Shown here piece by piece: positions 1 to 5,103 of a stretch of 8,697 bases of DNA. The DNA comes from Alphaproteobacteria bacterium. GTDB lineage: Bacteria > Pseudomonadota > Alphaproteobacteria > UBA6615. The notes under the pieces are model-generated. The model saw only the letters and a list, made by a program, of their open reading frames with translations, ran no database searches and was not told where the DNA came from. Every line of letters begins with the position of its first letter. Positions within the stretch are counted from its first letter, which is position 1. Location of the stretch: NCBI GenBank assembly GCA_017643325.1, contig JAEPNS010000124.1, forward strand, positions 1 to 8,697, written 5' to 3'. Both the position numbers and the translations under genes were made by a program.

Positions 1-1
1 C

Positions 2-361
2 CGCACCGTGCACGACCTCAACGCCGATCCGGTGCTGCCCTATTCGGACGCCAGCTTCGATGCCTGCCTGGTCGCCCTGTCGATCCAGTACCTGACGCGG
101 CCCGTCGAGGTCTTCACGGAGATCGCGCGCGTTCTCAAGCCATACGGTGTGTGCATCGTGTCCTTCTCGAACCGCTGCTTCCCGACCAAGGCCGTCGCGA
201 TCTGGGATGCGCTCGACGATTCCGGCCATGTCGGGCTGGTCGTGACCTATTTCCGCAAGACGGGATGCTTCGAGGAGCCCACCTTCGCGGACCTGTCGCC
301 CGCGCCCGGGCGCAGCGACCCGCTCTATATCGTGCATGCACGGCGTCGAATGCCCGACTGA
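2..361 (+). CDS. SAM-dependent methyltransferase, class I (3' part only)
   Basis: This is the C-terminal 119 residues of a gene whose start lies before the window; the frame is open from base 2 to a TGA at 359-361. The stretch LPYSDASFDACLVALSIQYL, followed by a helix (RPVEVFTEIARVLKPYG) and a strand (CIVSFSNRCF), is the second half of a Rossmann-like Methyltransf_11 domain, after the SAM-binding glycine loop, which would lie upstream. Such enzymes transfer a methyl group from S-adenosylmethionine to a small molecule or other acceptor in the cytoplasm. The acceptor cannot be read from this part. The tail ends in DPLYIVHARRR, a typical last strand of the fold. A GTG at 8 is in frame but falls inside the domain, so I do not take it as the real start. 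The gene converges on the hydrolase at 451-1491, with a structured repeat between them. Confidence 0.8.
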   Translation, partial: RTVHDLNADPVLPYSDASFDACLVALSIQYLTRPVEVFTEIARVLKPYGVCIVSFSNRCFPTKAVAIWDALDDSGHVGLVVTYFRKTGCFEEPTFADLSPAPGRSDPLYIVHARRRMPD

Positions 362-362
362 G

Positions 363-430
363 CCCTCATCCTGAGCTTGTCGAAGGACGAGGGCGCGATC
401 CTCATGCTTCGACAAGCTCAGCATGAGGAT
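363..430. repeat. Double-hairpin intergenic repeat with complementary loops
   Basis: Two adjacent hairpins fill most of the 89-bp gap between convergent genes. Hairpin 1 has arms 363-371 and 385-393 (9 bp, one mismatch) around a 13-nt loop at 372-384. Hairpin 2 has perfect 10-bp arms 398-407 and 421-430 around a 13-nt loop at 408-420. The two loops are exact reverse complements (TGAGCTTGTCGAA and TTCGACAAGCTCA), so the whole unit can also fold as one long inverted repeat (364-385 with 407-428, 22 bp, one mismatch). The core resembles a common dispersed intergenic repeat that yields spurious PELVEGR-type peptides when translated; this resemblance is from memory. It may work as a two-way terminator, although no T tract follows either stem. 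Confidence 0.8.
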
Positions 431-450
431 CAATTCGGCGGCGGGGAGGC

Positions 451-1491
451 TTAGCCTTCTTTCCCGTTGAACGCCTTCATGAGGAACGCGCCGACCGCGT
501 CGTTCGAGCGCGCGCGTACGGCATCGTCGCGGCCGATCAGGTAGCCCTCGCTTTCCACGCAGGCGCCGAGAATCACCTTGCGCAGGAACGGGCCGGACAT
601 CGGCAGGAAGGTGAAGGTGTCGCGCACGACACCGGACTCGTTCACGTTGAAGGCGCACGGCGCCAGGTTGCGCCCGATCATGCGGGGCCCGCCGAACCGG
701 CCGTCCCACTGGTGGTAGGCATCCTCGTAGACGACGAACTCCGCCTCCGCACCGCCTTCGCGCAAATCCTCCACCACCTCGTTGCAGCGCTCCGGGTCGA
801 CGATCGCGTCCTTCGCGCCGGCGAGCAGCAGCACCGGCGCGCCCGTCGCGGTCTTGTCGTCGAAGCGCGCGAGGCACGGCCCGTAGAAGGAGATGTGCGC
901 GGCGAATCGCAGGCCGTCCGGGCTCAGGGTGGCGGCGGTCTGCTCGAACGCGGCAAGCATCGTCGACATGCCGCCGTAGGAGAAGCCCATCAGCGCGACC
1001 CGCTCGCCATCCACTTGAGGAAGGGAATCGAGATAGCGCAGGCCGGCATAGGCGTCTGCGATCACCATCGTCTCGGTGATGTTCAGAAGCCGGTCGATGA
1101 AGCCGCTCGCCCTGTCCCGCCGTGCGCCGAACGCGTCGACCACCAGTGCGGCCACGCCCATCTCGGCGAACTGCGCGCCATAGGTGAGCTCGCGCGCGCT
1201 CAGCACGCCCGCGGCGCCGTGGAGCAGCACGACCGCGGGCGCGGGCCTGTCCGCGCTGGCGCCGTCCGGCAGAAAGAGCGCGGCGCGCGCCTCGGTCGGC
1301 GGGTCGAGTTCGTCGCTCTTGCCAACCTCCCACAGGGTGAACGGGCTGTGGCTCGGGTAGGTCACGGATGTCCCGCCCGCGACGGAGATCGCGGTGTGGT
1401 CCGGCCATTCGGATAGGTCCACATCGCCCGCCCGGGCGGCGGTGGCGAGGAGGGTGACGGCGGCGAGGGCGGCCAGATGCAGTCGGAACAT
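451..1491 (-). CDS. Secreted dienelactone-hydrolase-family alpha/beta hydrolase
   Basis: A 346-residue protein with a clear signal peptide: a short basic start, a hydrophobic core, and ARA at 19-21 as the likely cleavage site before Gly22. It is therefore probably periplasmic or exported. The mature part is an alpha/beta hydrolase: HGAAG at 91-95 (oxyanion region), the nucleophile elbow GFSYGG at 169-174 with Ser171, Asp228 in AGAKDAIVDP, and His260 in DAYHQWD complete a Ser-Asp-His triad. True dienelactone hydrolases are near 230 residues and use a Cys nucleophile. This protein uses Ser and has about 80 extra residues after the catalytic His, so it is better read as a general ester or lactone hydrolase of the DLH superfamily. 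The substrate is unknown. Mature-form cysteines at 206, 236, 279 and 311 could form disulfides in the periplasm. The ATG start fits the signal peptide, but no good Shine-Dalgarno sequence precedes it. The gene is divergent from the GST operon. Confidence 0.85.
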   Translation of the reverse strand: MFRLHLAALAAVTLLATAARAGDVDLSEWPDHTAISVAGGTSVTYPSHSPFTLWEVGKSDELDPPTEARAALFLPDGASADRPAPAVVLLHGAAGVLSARELTYGAQFAEMGVAALVVDAFGARRDRASGFIDRLLNITETMVIADAYAGLRYLDSLPQVDGERVALMGFSYGGMSTMLAAFEQTAATLSPDGLRFAAHISFYGPCLARFDDKTATGAPVLLLAGAKDAIVDPERCNEVVEDLREGGAEAEFVVYEDAYHQWDGRFGGPRMIGRNLAPCAFNVNESGVVRDTFTFLPMSGPFLRKVILGACVESEGYLIGRDDAVRARSNDAVGAFLMKAFNGKEG

Positions 1492-1597
1492 GACGGATGC
1501 GCGTTCGGGGTCGGGGACGTCAGACTGGTCAGTTGATATAAAGCTCGAAAGGGCGGCGTCCAGACCGCCTGCATCAACTTGTCGGGAGGCGTTTGCG
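1492..1597. promoter_or_regulatory. Divergent promoter region, hydrolase / GST operon
   Basis: This 106-bp gap separates two divergent start codons and must carry signals for both. Its only AT-rich island is TTGATATAAAG at 1533-1543. This contains TATAAA (1537-1542), a possible -10 element for the GST operon about 55 bp before its start codon. No convincing -35 hexamer lies at the expected distance, and the island could equally serve the opposite strand. GTCAG occurs twice, 9 bp apart (1519-1523 and 1528-1532), just upstream. This is a weak call based mainly on gene arrangement. Confidence 0.35.
1584..1589 (+). promoter_or_regulatory. Ribosome binding site that sets the GST1 start
   Basis: GGGAGG lies 8 nt before the ATG at 1598. 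It decides the start of the first GST: the same frame stays open upstream to 1394, but only the ATG at 1598 has a good Shine-Dalgarno sequence and begins at the first beta strand of the GST fold (MALELY). Confidence 0.75.
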
Positions 1598-2374
1598 ATG
1601 GCGCTGGAGCTTTACCACTCGGATCATTCTACGTGCAGCCAGAAGGTGCGGATCTGCCTGGCCGAGAAGGGCCTCGACTGGGAAAGCCACGTGCTTCACT
1701 TCGCGTCGGGTGACCACCTGACGCCGGAATACCTGAAACTCAATCCCAACGGCGTGGTGCCGACCCTTGTTCATGACGGCGAGCCGGTCATTGAATCCTC
1801 GGCCATCGTCGAGTATCTCGACGAGATCCACCCTGAACCCTCGCTGGTGCCCGCCGACCCGCTCGGCCGGGCGCGGCTTCGGGCCTGGATGCGCTACATG
1901 GAGGAGGTGCCCACGACCGCCGTGCGGGTTCCGTCCTTCAACAAGGTGTTCCGTCCGCTGCGCTACGAGAACGCCAGCAAGGAGGAGTTCGAGGCGCGGA
2001 TCGAGAAGATGCCGCTGCGCAAGGCCTTCTACCGGCGGATGGGCCAGGTGGACGGGTTCGGCGCGGCGGAGGTCGACAACGCGCTTGCCCAGATCCGCCA
2101 GACCGCCGAGCGCATCGACACCGCCGTGCGCGAGACCGGCGGCCCGTGGATCCTGGGCGCACAGTACACGCTGATCGACGTCACGCTGACGCCGCTGCTC
2201 CAGCGCATGGACGATATGGGCTACGGCCACCTCTGGGAGGACCTGCCGGAGATGCTCGGCTGGTTCGACCGGGTCCGCGCGCGCCCGTCCTTCGCGACAG
2301 CCTTCTACGCCAACACCAACCTGTCCGAGAAATACCGGCAGTTCTTCGGGACGGAGACCGACGATGACAATTGA
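1598..2374 (+). CDS. Glutathione S-transferase family protein (first of tandem pair)
   Basis: A 258-residue cytosolic GST-fold protein. The N-terminal thioredoxin-like domain (about 1-85) begins MALELYHSDHSTCSQKVR; the STCS segment at 11-14 is where the activating Ser or Cys sits in bacterial GSTs. Pro55 in NGVVPTL is the conserved cis-proline, and Glu66-Ser67 in ESSAI is the motif that binds the gamma-glutamyl part of glutathione. The all-helical C-terminal domain follows, with GPWILGAQYTLIDVTLTPLL as the conserved N-capping region. The general layout recalls the bacterial beta-etherase-like and related GSTs, but class and substrate cannot be settled by eye. The start is set by GGGAGG at 1584-1589; the open frame further upstream looks non-coding. 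The gene is followed at once by a paralogue whose ATG lies inside its last codons, so the two are surely co-transcribed. Confidence 0.88.
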   Translation: MALELYHSDHSTCSQKVRICLAEKGLDWESHVLHFASGDHLTPEYLKLNPNGVVPTLVHDGEPVIESSAIVEYLDEIHPEPSLVPADPLGRARLRAWMRYMEEVPTTAVRVPSFNKVFRPLRYENASKEEFEARIEKMPLRKAFYRRMGQVDGFGAAEVDNALAQIRQTAERIDTAVRETGGPWILGAQYTLIDVTLTPLLQRMDDMGYGHLWEDLPEMLGWFDRVRARPSFATAFYANTNLSEKYRQFFGTETDDDN

Positions 2375-3167
2375 ACTCTACCAGGCGCCCCAGTCCACCT
2401 GCAGCCAGAAGGTGCGCCTCACGCTGGCCGAGAAGGGCATGCCGGAGATGAACAAGGACTGGATCGAGCGCGATGTCGACCTCGGCAAGTTCGAGCAGCT
2501 CGAGCCGGACTACCTGAAGCTCAACCCCAACGGCGTCGTGCCGACCTTCGTGCACGACGGCACCGTCCTGATCGAGTCGTCTGCGATCATGGAATACCTC
2601 GAGGAGGTGTTCCCCGACCCGCCGCTGGCGCCGTCCGACCCGGTCGAGCGGGCGCGCATGCGGGCCTGGATGCGCTACATCGACGAGGTGCCGACGGTGG
2701 CCGTGCGGGTGCCGACCTTCGCCAACATGCTGGCACCCATGCGGTTCGCGAAGTCGAGCGACGCGGAGTTTGCCGACCACGCCGAGCGGCTGCCGCTGCG
2801 CAAGCAGTTCTACCAGCGCATGTCCCAGAAGGGGTTCGGCAAGGCCGAGCTCGAATACGCCGAGTTCCAGATCCGCCAGACCTGCGAGCGGATCGACGCG
2901 GCGATCCGGGACAACGGCGGGCCGTGGATCATGGGCGAACAGTACACGCTGGTGGACGCGCAGGTGACGCCGCTGATCGACCGGATGGACGACCTCGGCT
3001 ACGCCTTCCTGTGGGAGGACGACCTGCCGGAGATGACGGCGTGGCTGGCGCGAATCCGCGAACGCCCGTCCTTCGCCGCCGCCTTCTACCCCGGCGCGCG
3101 CATCTCCGAGCGCTACCCCGATTTCTACCGCACCGCCGCCGACCTGAAGGCCGAGCGGGGGTACTAG
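2364..3167 (+). CDS. Glutathione S-transferase family protein (second of tandem pair)
   Basis: A 267-residue paralogue of the preceding protein, sharing more than half of its residues by eye, including STCSQKVR at 11-18, YLKLNPNGVVPT, ESSAI (Glu71-Ser72), RAWMRY, PLRK and GGPWI-G-QYTL-D. Pro60 is the cis-proline. It differs mainly by a four-residue insert after EKGM near 27-30, a charged segment at 34-47 and a longer C-terminus. Its ATG is 11 nt upstream of the end of GST1 and in another frame, with GGAG at 2353-2356 spaced 7 nt away, so translation is probably coupled and the two proteins may be made in fixed ratio. They could form homodimers or a heterodimer, since GSTs act as dimers; that is inference. 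The TAG stop overlaps the stop of the convergent isomerase gene. The substrate is unknown. Confidence 0.88.
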   Translation: MTIELYQAPQSTCSQKVRLTLAEKGMPEMNKDWIERDVDLGKFEQLEPDYLKLNPNGVVPTFVHDGTVLIESSAIMEYLEEVFPDPPLAPSDPVERARMRAWMRYIDEVPTVAVRVPTFANMLAPMRFAKSSDAEFADHAERLPLRKQFYQRMSQKGFGKAELEYAEFQIRQTCERIDAAIRDNGGPWIMGEQYTLVDAQVTPLIDRMDDLGYAFLWEDDLPEMTAWLARIRERPSFAAAFYPGARISERYPDFYRTAADLKAERGY

Positions 3168-3475
3168 ATCGTCGGGAAGGGGCCGACTTTCTCTTCGTAG
3201 TACCTGGTCGAGGGGTGCTCGATCATCGGGGTCACATCGACGCTCATCCAGGGATGCAGCGGGAAGGACGAGATCAGCTCGTGGAATTCCTCGAGCGTGT
3301 CGGTTTCCCAGATCGAGAAGTTCGACCGCTCGCCGACGATCCGCCAGATCTTCCGGAGCTGGCCGGCCTGGATCGCCTCCACGGCGCGCTCGGCCTCGGC
3401 CTCGCCGAGCTGCTTGACCTTCGCCGGGTCCATGTCGCCCGGCAGTTCGACCTTGATTCGGACCATGAACAGCAT
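3164..3475 (-). CDS. Muconolactone delta-isomerase family protein
   Basis: A small protein of 103 residues that matches the CatC family along its length: MLF-V at the start, a DMDPAKVKQL segment (12-23), AEAERA (26-31), LRKIWRIVGERSNFSIWE (40-57), the helix LEEFHELISSFPLHPWM (61-77) and DVTPMIEHPS (80-89). Known CatC enzymes are about 92-96 residues, fold as dimeric alpha-beta barrels that assemble into decamers, and convert muconolactone to 3-oxoadipate enol-lactone in the catechol ortho-cleavage pathway. This protein has a C-terminal extension (RYYEEKVGPFPTI) and no catechol genes beside it, so the reaction may differ. ATG 3475 is chosen because it reproduces the family N-terminus and has AGGAGA at 3485-3490 with 9-nt spacing. 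It begins 26 nt after the transporter gene ends, which indicates an operon. The frame stays open far upstream, but that part is the shadow of the transporter gene. Confidence 0.85.
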   Translation of the reverse strand: MLFMVRIKVELPGDMDPAKVKQLGEAEAERAVEAIQAGQLRKIWRIVGERSNFSIWETDTLEEFHELISSFPLHPWMSVDVTPMIEHPSTRYYEEKVGPFPTI

Positions 3476-3501
3476 GTCGCGCTCTCTCCTGCGTTGCGTG
3501 A

Positions 3502-4896
3502 CTAGGGGTAGACCCCGAGCAGTTTCCCCCAGAGGTATTGCAGCGGCAGCACCACGATCAGGCCGACCACGAAGTACGGGATCAGCAGGCGTGCGCCCTC
3601 GCGCATCGGCACGCCGCCCAGCGCCATCGCGATCGCGACCGGCGGGGCCTCGTGGGGGAAGGGGTAGACCATCCAGCTCGGCACCTGGGCGAGCAGCACC
3701 GATTCCAGCGGCCAGCCGGTCGCCTGCGCGATGGCGTCGGAAAACGACGTCACGATCGGCGGCGCGGCGGGGAAGGTGGTCACCAGTCCCACTGCGGCGC
3801 TGATCGCGAAGATCTCGTAGAAGGTGACGATGCCGCCGTCGCGCGTCAGCGGCACATGGGCCAGCAGCCAGTCGCCCATCGCGCCGCCGACCCCGGTGTG
3901 GTTTGCGATCGCACCGACCGCGATGACGCCGGCCACGAACAGCCACGGCCCGTAGTTGATGTCCTTGTTCATGACCGATGCGGGCAGCACGCCGACCCCC
4001 GGCGTCACGCACAGCAGCGCGGCGGCAAGCGCCACCCAGGCCGGCGAGATGCCGTGCAGCGAATCCGTCATCCAGAAGGCGAGCGCAACGAGCATGATGC
4101 CCATCAGGCGGCGTTCGTCGGGCGACCAGCGGGTCTGCATCTCCGCTTCGCTCTGCACCTTCGGCTCCGCGCCGAACAGGACCCCGATCAGCAGGACCAC
4201 GATCGCCATGCCGACGAGGCCCAGCACGGGGAAATTCAGGACCGTGTAGCCGAAATAGGTGAAGCTGATGTTGAAGATGCCTTCCGATGCGCCGACGAAG
4301 GCCATGTTCACGACGTTCGACGGCAGGATGCCGAAGGCGGGAATGGTCGTGCCCCAGCCGGCGGCGAGCACGAGGCCGAAACGCGCTCGGGTGTTCTCCG
4401 CGAACCCCAGCCGGTCGGCCAGCGCGACGGCGAGCGGCGCCATCAGGACCGCCCGGCCCGAGGCCGACGGCATGATGAAACTCAGCAGCACCCCCGCAAC
4501 GGCCAGGCCGCCAGCCATCGCCATGTAGCGGCCGGGCAGGTTGTTCATCAGCGCCTGCACGATGCGCGTCGCGAGGCCGGACCGCTGCGCGGCGAGCGAG
4601 ATCACGAAGCCGCCGAAGACCAGCCAGGTCGCGCTCGCGTGGAAGCCCGAGAACACGACATTCGGCGGGGCGATCGCGAACACGACCGCGACGAGGAACA
4701 TCACGAGCGCAGTGATGTGCTGCGGCAATGCGCCGGTCGCCCAGTTGGCGATGGCGAACAGGATCACGCCCGCACCGGGCAGCACGCCGGGCGTGTCGGT
4801 CCAGAGCGGCGCGGCGACGAGCACGGCCGCCGCCAGCGTCGCGATCAGGGCGAACCCGTGGGAAAGACCGAAGCGTTGGGTGCTGCTGTCTGCCAT
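3502..4896 (-). CDS. DASS/SLC13-type anion transporter
   Basis: A 464-residue polytopic membrane protein with about 11-12 hydrophobic segments, for example near 12-31, 39-56, 60-76, 88-103, 127-142, 215-242, 266-280, 290-305, 327-341 and 443-460. The arrangement, two similar halves each with a loop dipping into the membrane, fits the divalent anion:sodium symporter (SLC13/CitT) superfamily, which imports dicarboxylates, tricarboxylates or sulfate across the inner membrane. The equivalents of the Ser-Asn-Thr ion-binding loops appear to be IMPSASGRAVLMAP (141-154) and TTFPAAPPIVTS (373-384); neither is canonical, so coupling ion and substrate are uncertain. The start is placed at ATG 4896 (MADSSTQRFG), just before the first membrane segment; an in-frame TTG at 4980 would add 28 Pro-rich residues of no clear value. 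No strong Shine-Dalgarno sequence is seen at 4896. The isomerase-like gene follows 26 nt downstream and may act on the imported compound. Confidence 0.82.
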   Translation of the reverse strand: MADSSTQRFGLSHGFALIATLAAAVLVAAPLWTDTPGVLPGAGVILFAIANWATGALPQHITALVMFLVAVVFAIAPPNVVFSGFHASATWLVFGGFVISLAAQRSGLATRIVQALMNNLPGRYMAMAGGLAVAGVLLSFIMPSASGRAVLMAPLAVALADRLGFAENTRARFGLVLAAGWGTTIPAFGILPSNVVNMAFVGASEGIFNISFTYFGYTVLNFPVLGLVGMAIVVLLIGVLFGAEPKVQSEAEMQTRWSPDERRLMGIMLVALAFWMTDSLHGISPAWVALAAALLCVTPGVGVLPASVMNKDINYGPWLFVAGVIAVGAIANHTGVGGAMGDWLLAHVPLTRDGGIVTFYEIFAISAAVGLVTTFPAAPPIVTSFSDAIAQATGWPLESVLLAQVPSWMVYPFPHEAPPVAIAMALGGVPMREGARLLIPYFVVGLIVVLPLQYLWGKLLGVYP

Positions 4897-5103
4897 CGGT
4901 TGCGTCCGTTCGGGTTTGCCGACCTGGCCCGGATCGGGCGGCAGCGGAATCGATGGCGCCGAGTCTAGCAGGGCGGCCAATCGTGCGCGAGCATGGGCAG
5001 GCGCTGGCTGGGGTGCGTTTCCGGCATGTCACGGCGTTTGCCCCGGCCGCGGGGGTGGTGTACTCGTGAAGCCTGTATCCGGCGCGTGACCTCGGGGGAG
5101 GCG
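4897..5103. promoter_or_regulatory. Divergent intergenic region, transporter / fatty acid oxidation gene
   Basis: This 207-bp gap between divergent genes should hold promoters for both. No clear -35/-10 pair stands out. The best weak candidate on the + strand is TTGCCC (5038-5043) with TACTCG 17 bp further on (5061-5066). A small hairpin, GCCCG-GAT-CGGGC, sits at 4927-4939. Frames crossing the gap are open on both strands, but their translations are Arg- and Pro-rich and look non-coding. No regulator binding site was recognised. Confidence 0.3.
5094..5101 (+). promoter_or_regulatory. Ribosome binding site with very short spacing
   Basis: GGGGGAGG is a near-perfect anti-Shine-Dalgarno match but ends only 2 nt before the ATG at 5104, closer than the usual 5-9 nt. 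The alternative in-frame GTG at 5086 lies upstream of this motif and has no site of its own, so 5104 remains the best start. Confidence 0.5.

Noticed and set aside
1394..1597. A longer N-terminus for the first GST, since its frame is open from 1394.
   Set aside because: The extra 68 residues are Arg/Ala/Ser-rich, overlap the divergent hydrolase gene and have no GST features; the ATG at 1598 has a good ribosome site and starts the fold exactly.
1598..3167. Assigning the GST pair as lignin beta-etherases LigE/LigF.
   Set aside because: The general layout is similar, but the active-site motif STCSQKVR does not clearly identify that class and no aryl-ether genes are nearby.
451..3475. A chlorocatechol or catechol ortho-cleavage cluster, suggested by a DLH-family and a CatC-family gene 2 kb apart.
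   Set aside because: The hydrolase is exported and uses Ser rather than the Cys of true dienelactone hydrolases, and no dioxygenase, cycloisomerase or LysR regulator is present.
3538..4968. A 476-codon open frame antisense to the transporter.
   Set aside because: The translation is highly charged, full of His, Arg, Asp and Gln, with no fold signature; the opposite strand encodes a coherent membrane protein.
3164..5032. A single 622-residue protein ending in the isomerase domain.
   Set aside because: Upstream of 3475 the frame is the Arg-rich shadow of the transporter gene; the isomerase has its own ATG and ribosome site matching the family N-terminus.
4993..5103. A 37-residue N-terminal extension of the hydratase-dehydrogenase.
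   Set aside because: It is Arg-rich with no family similarity, and the ribosome site lies just before the ATG at 5104.
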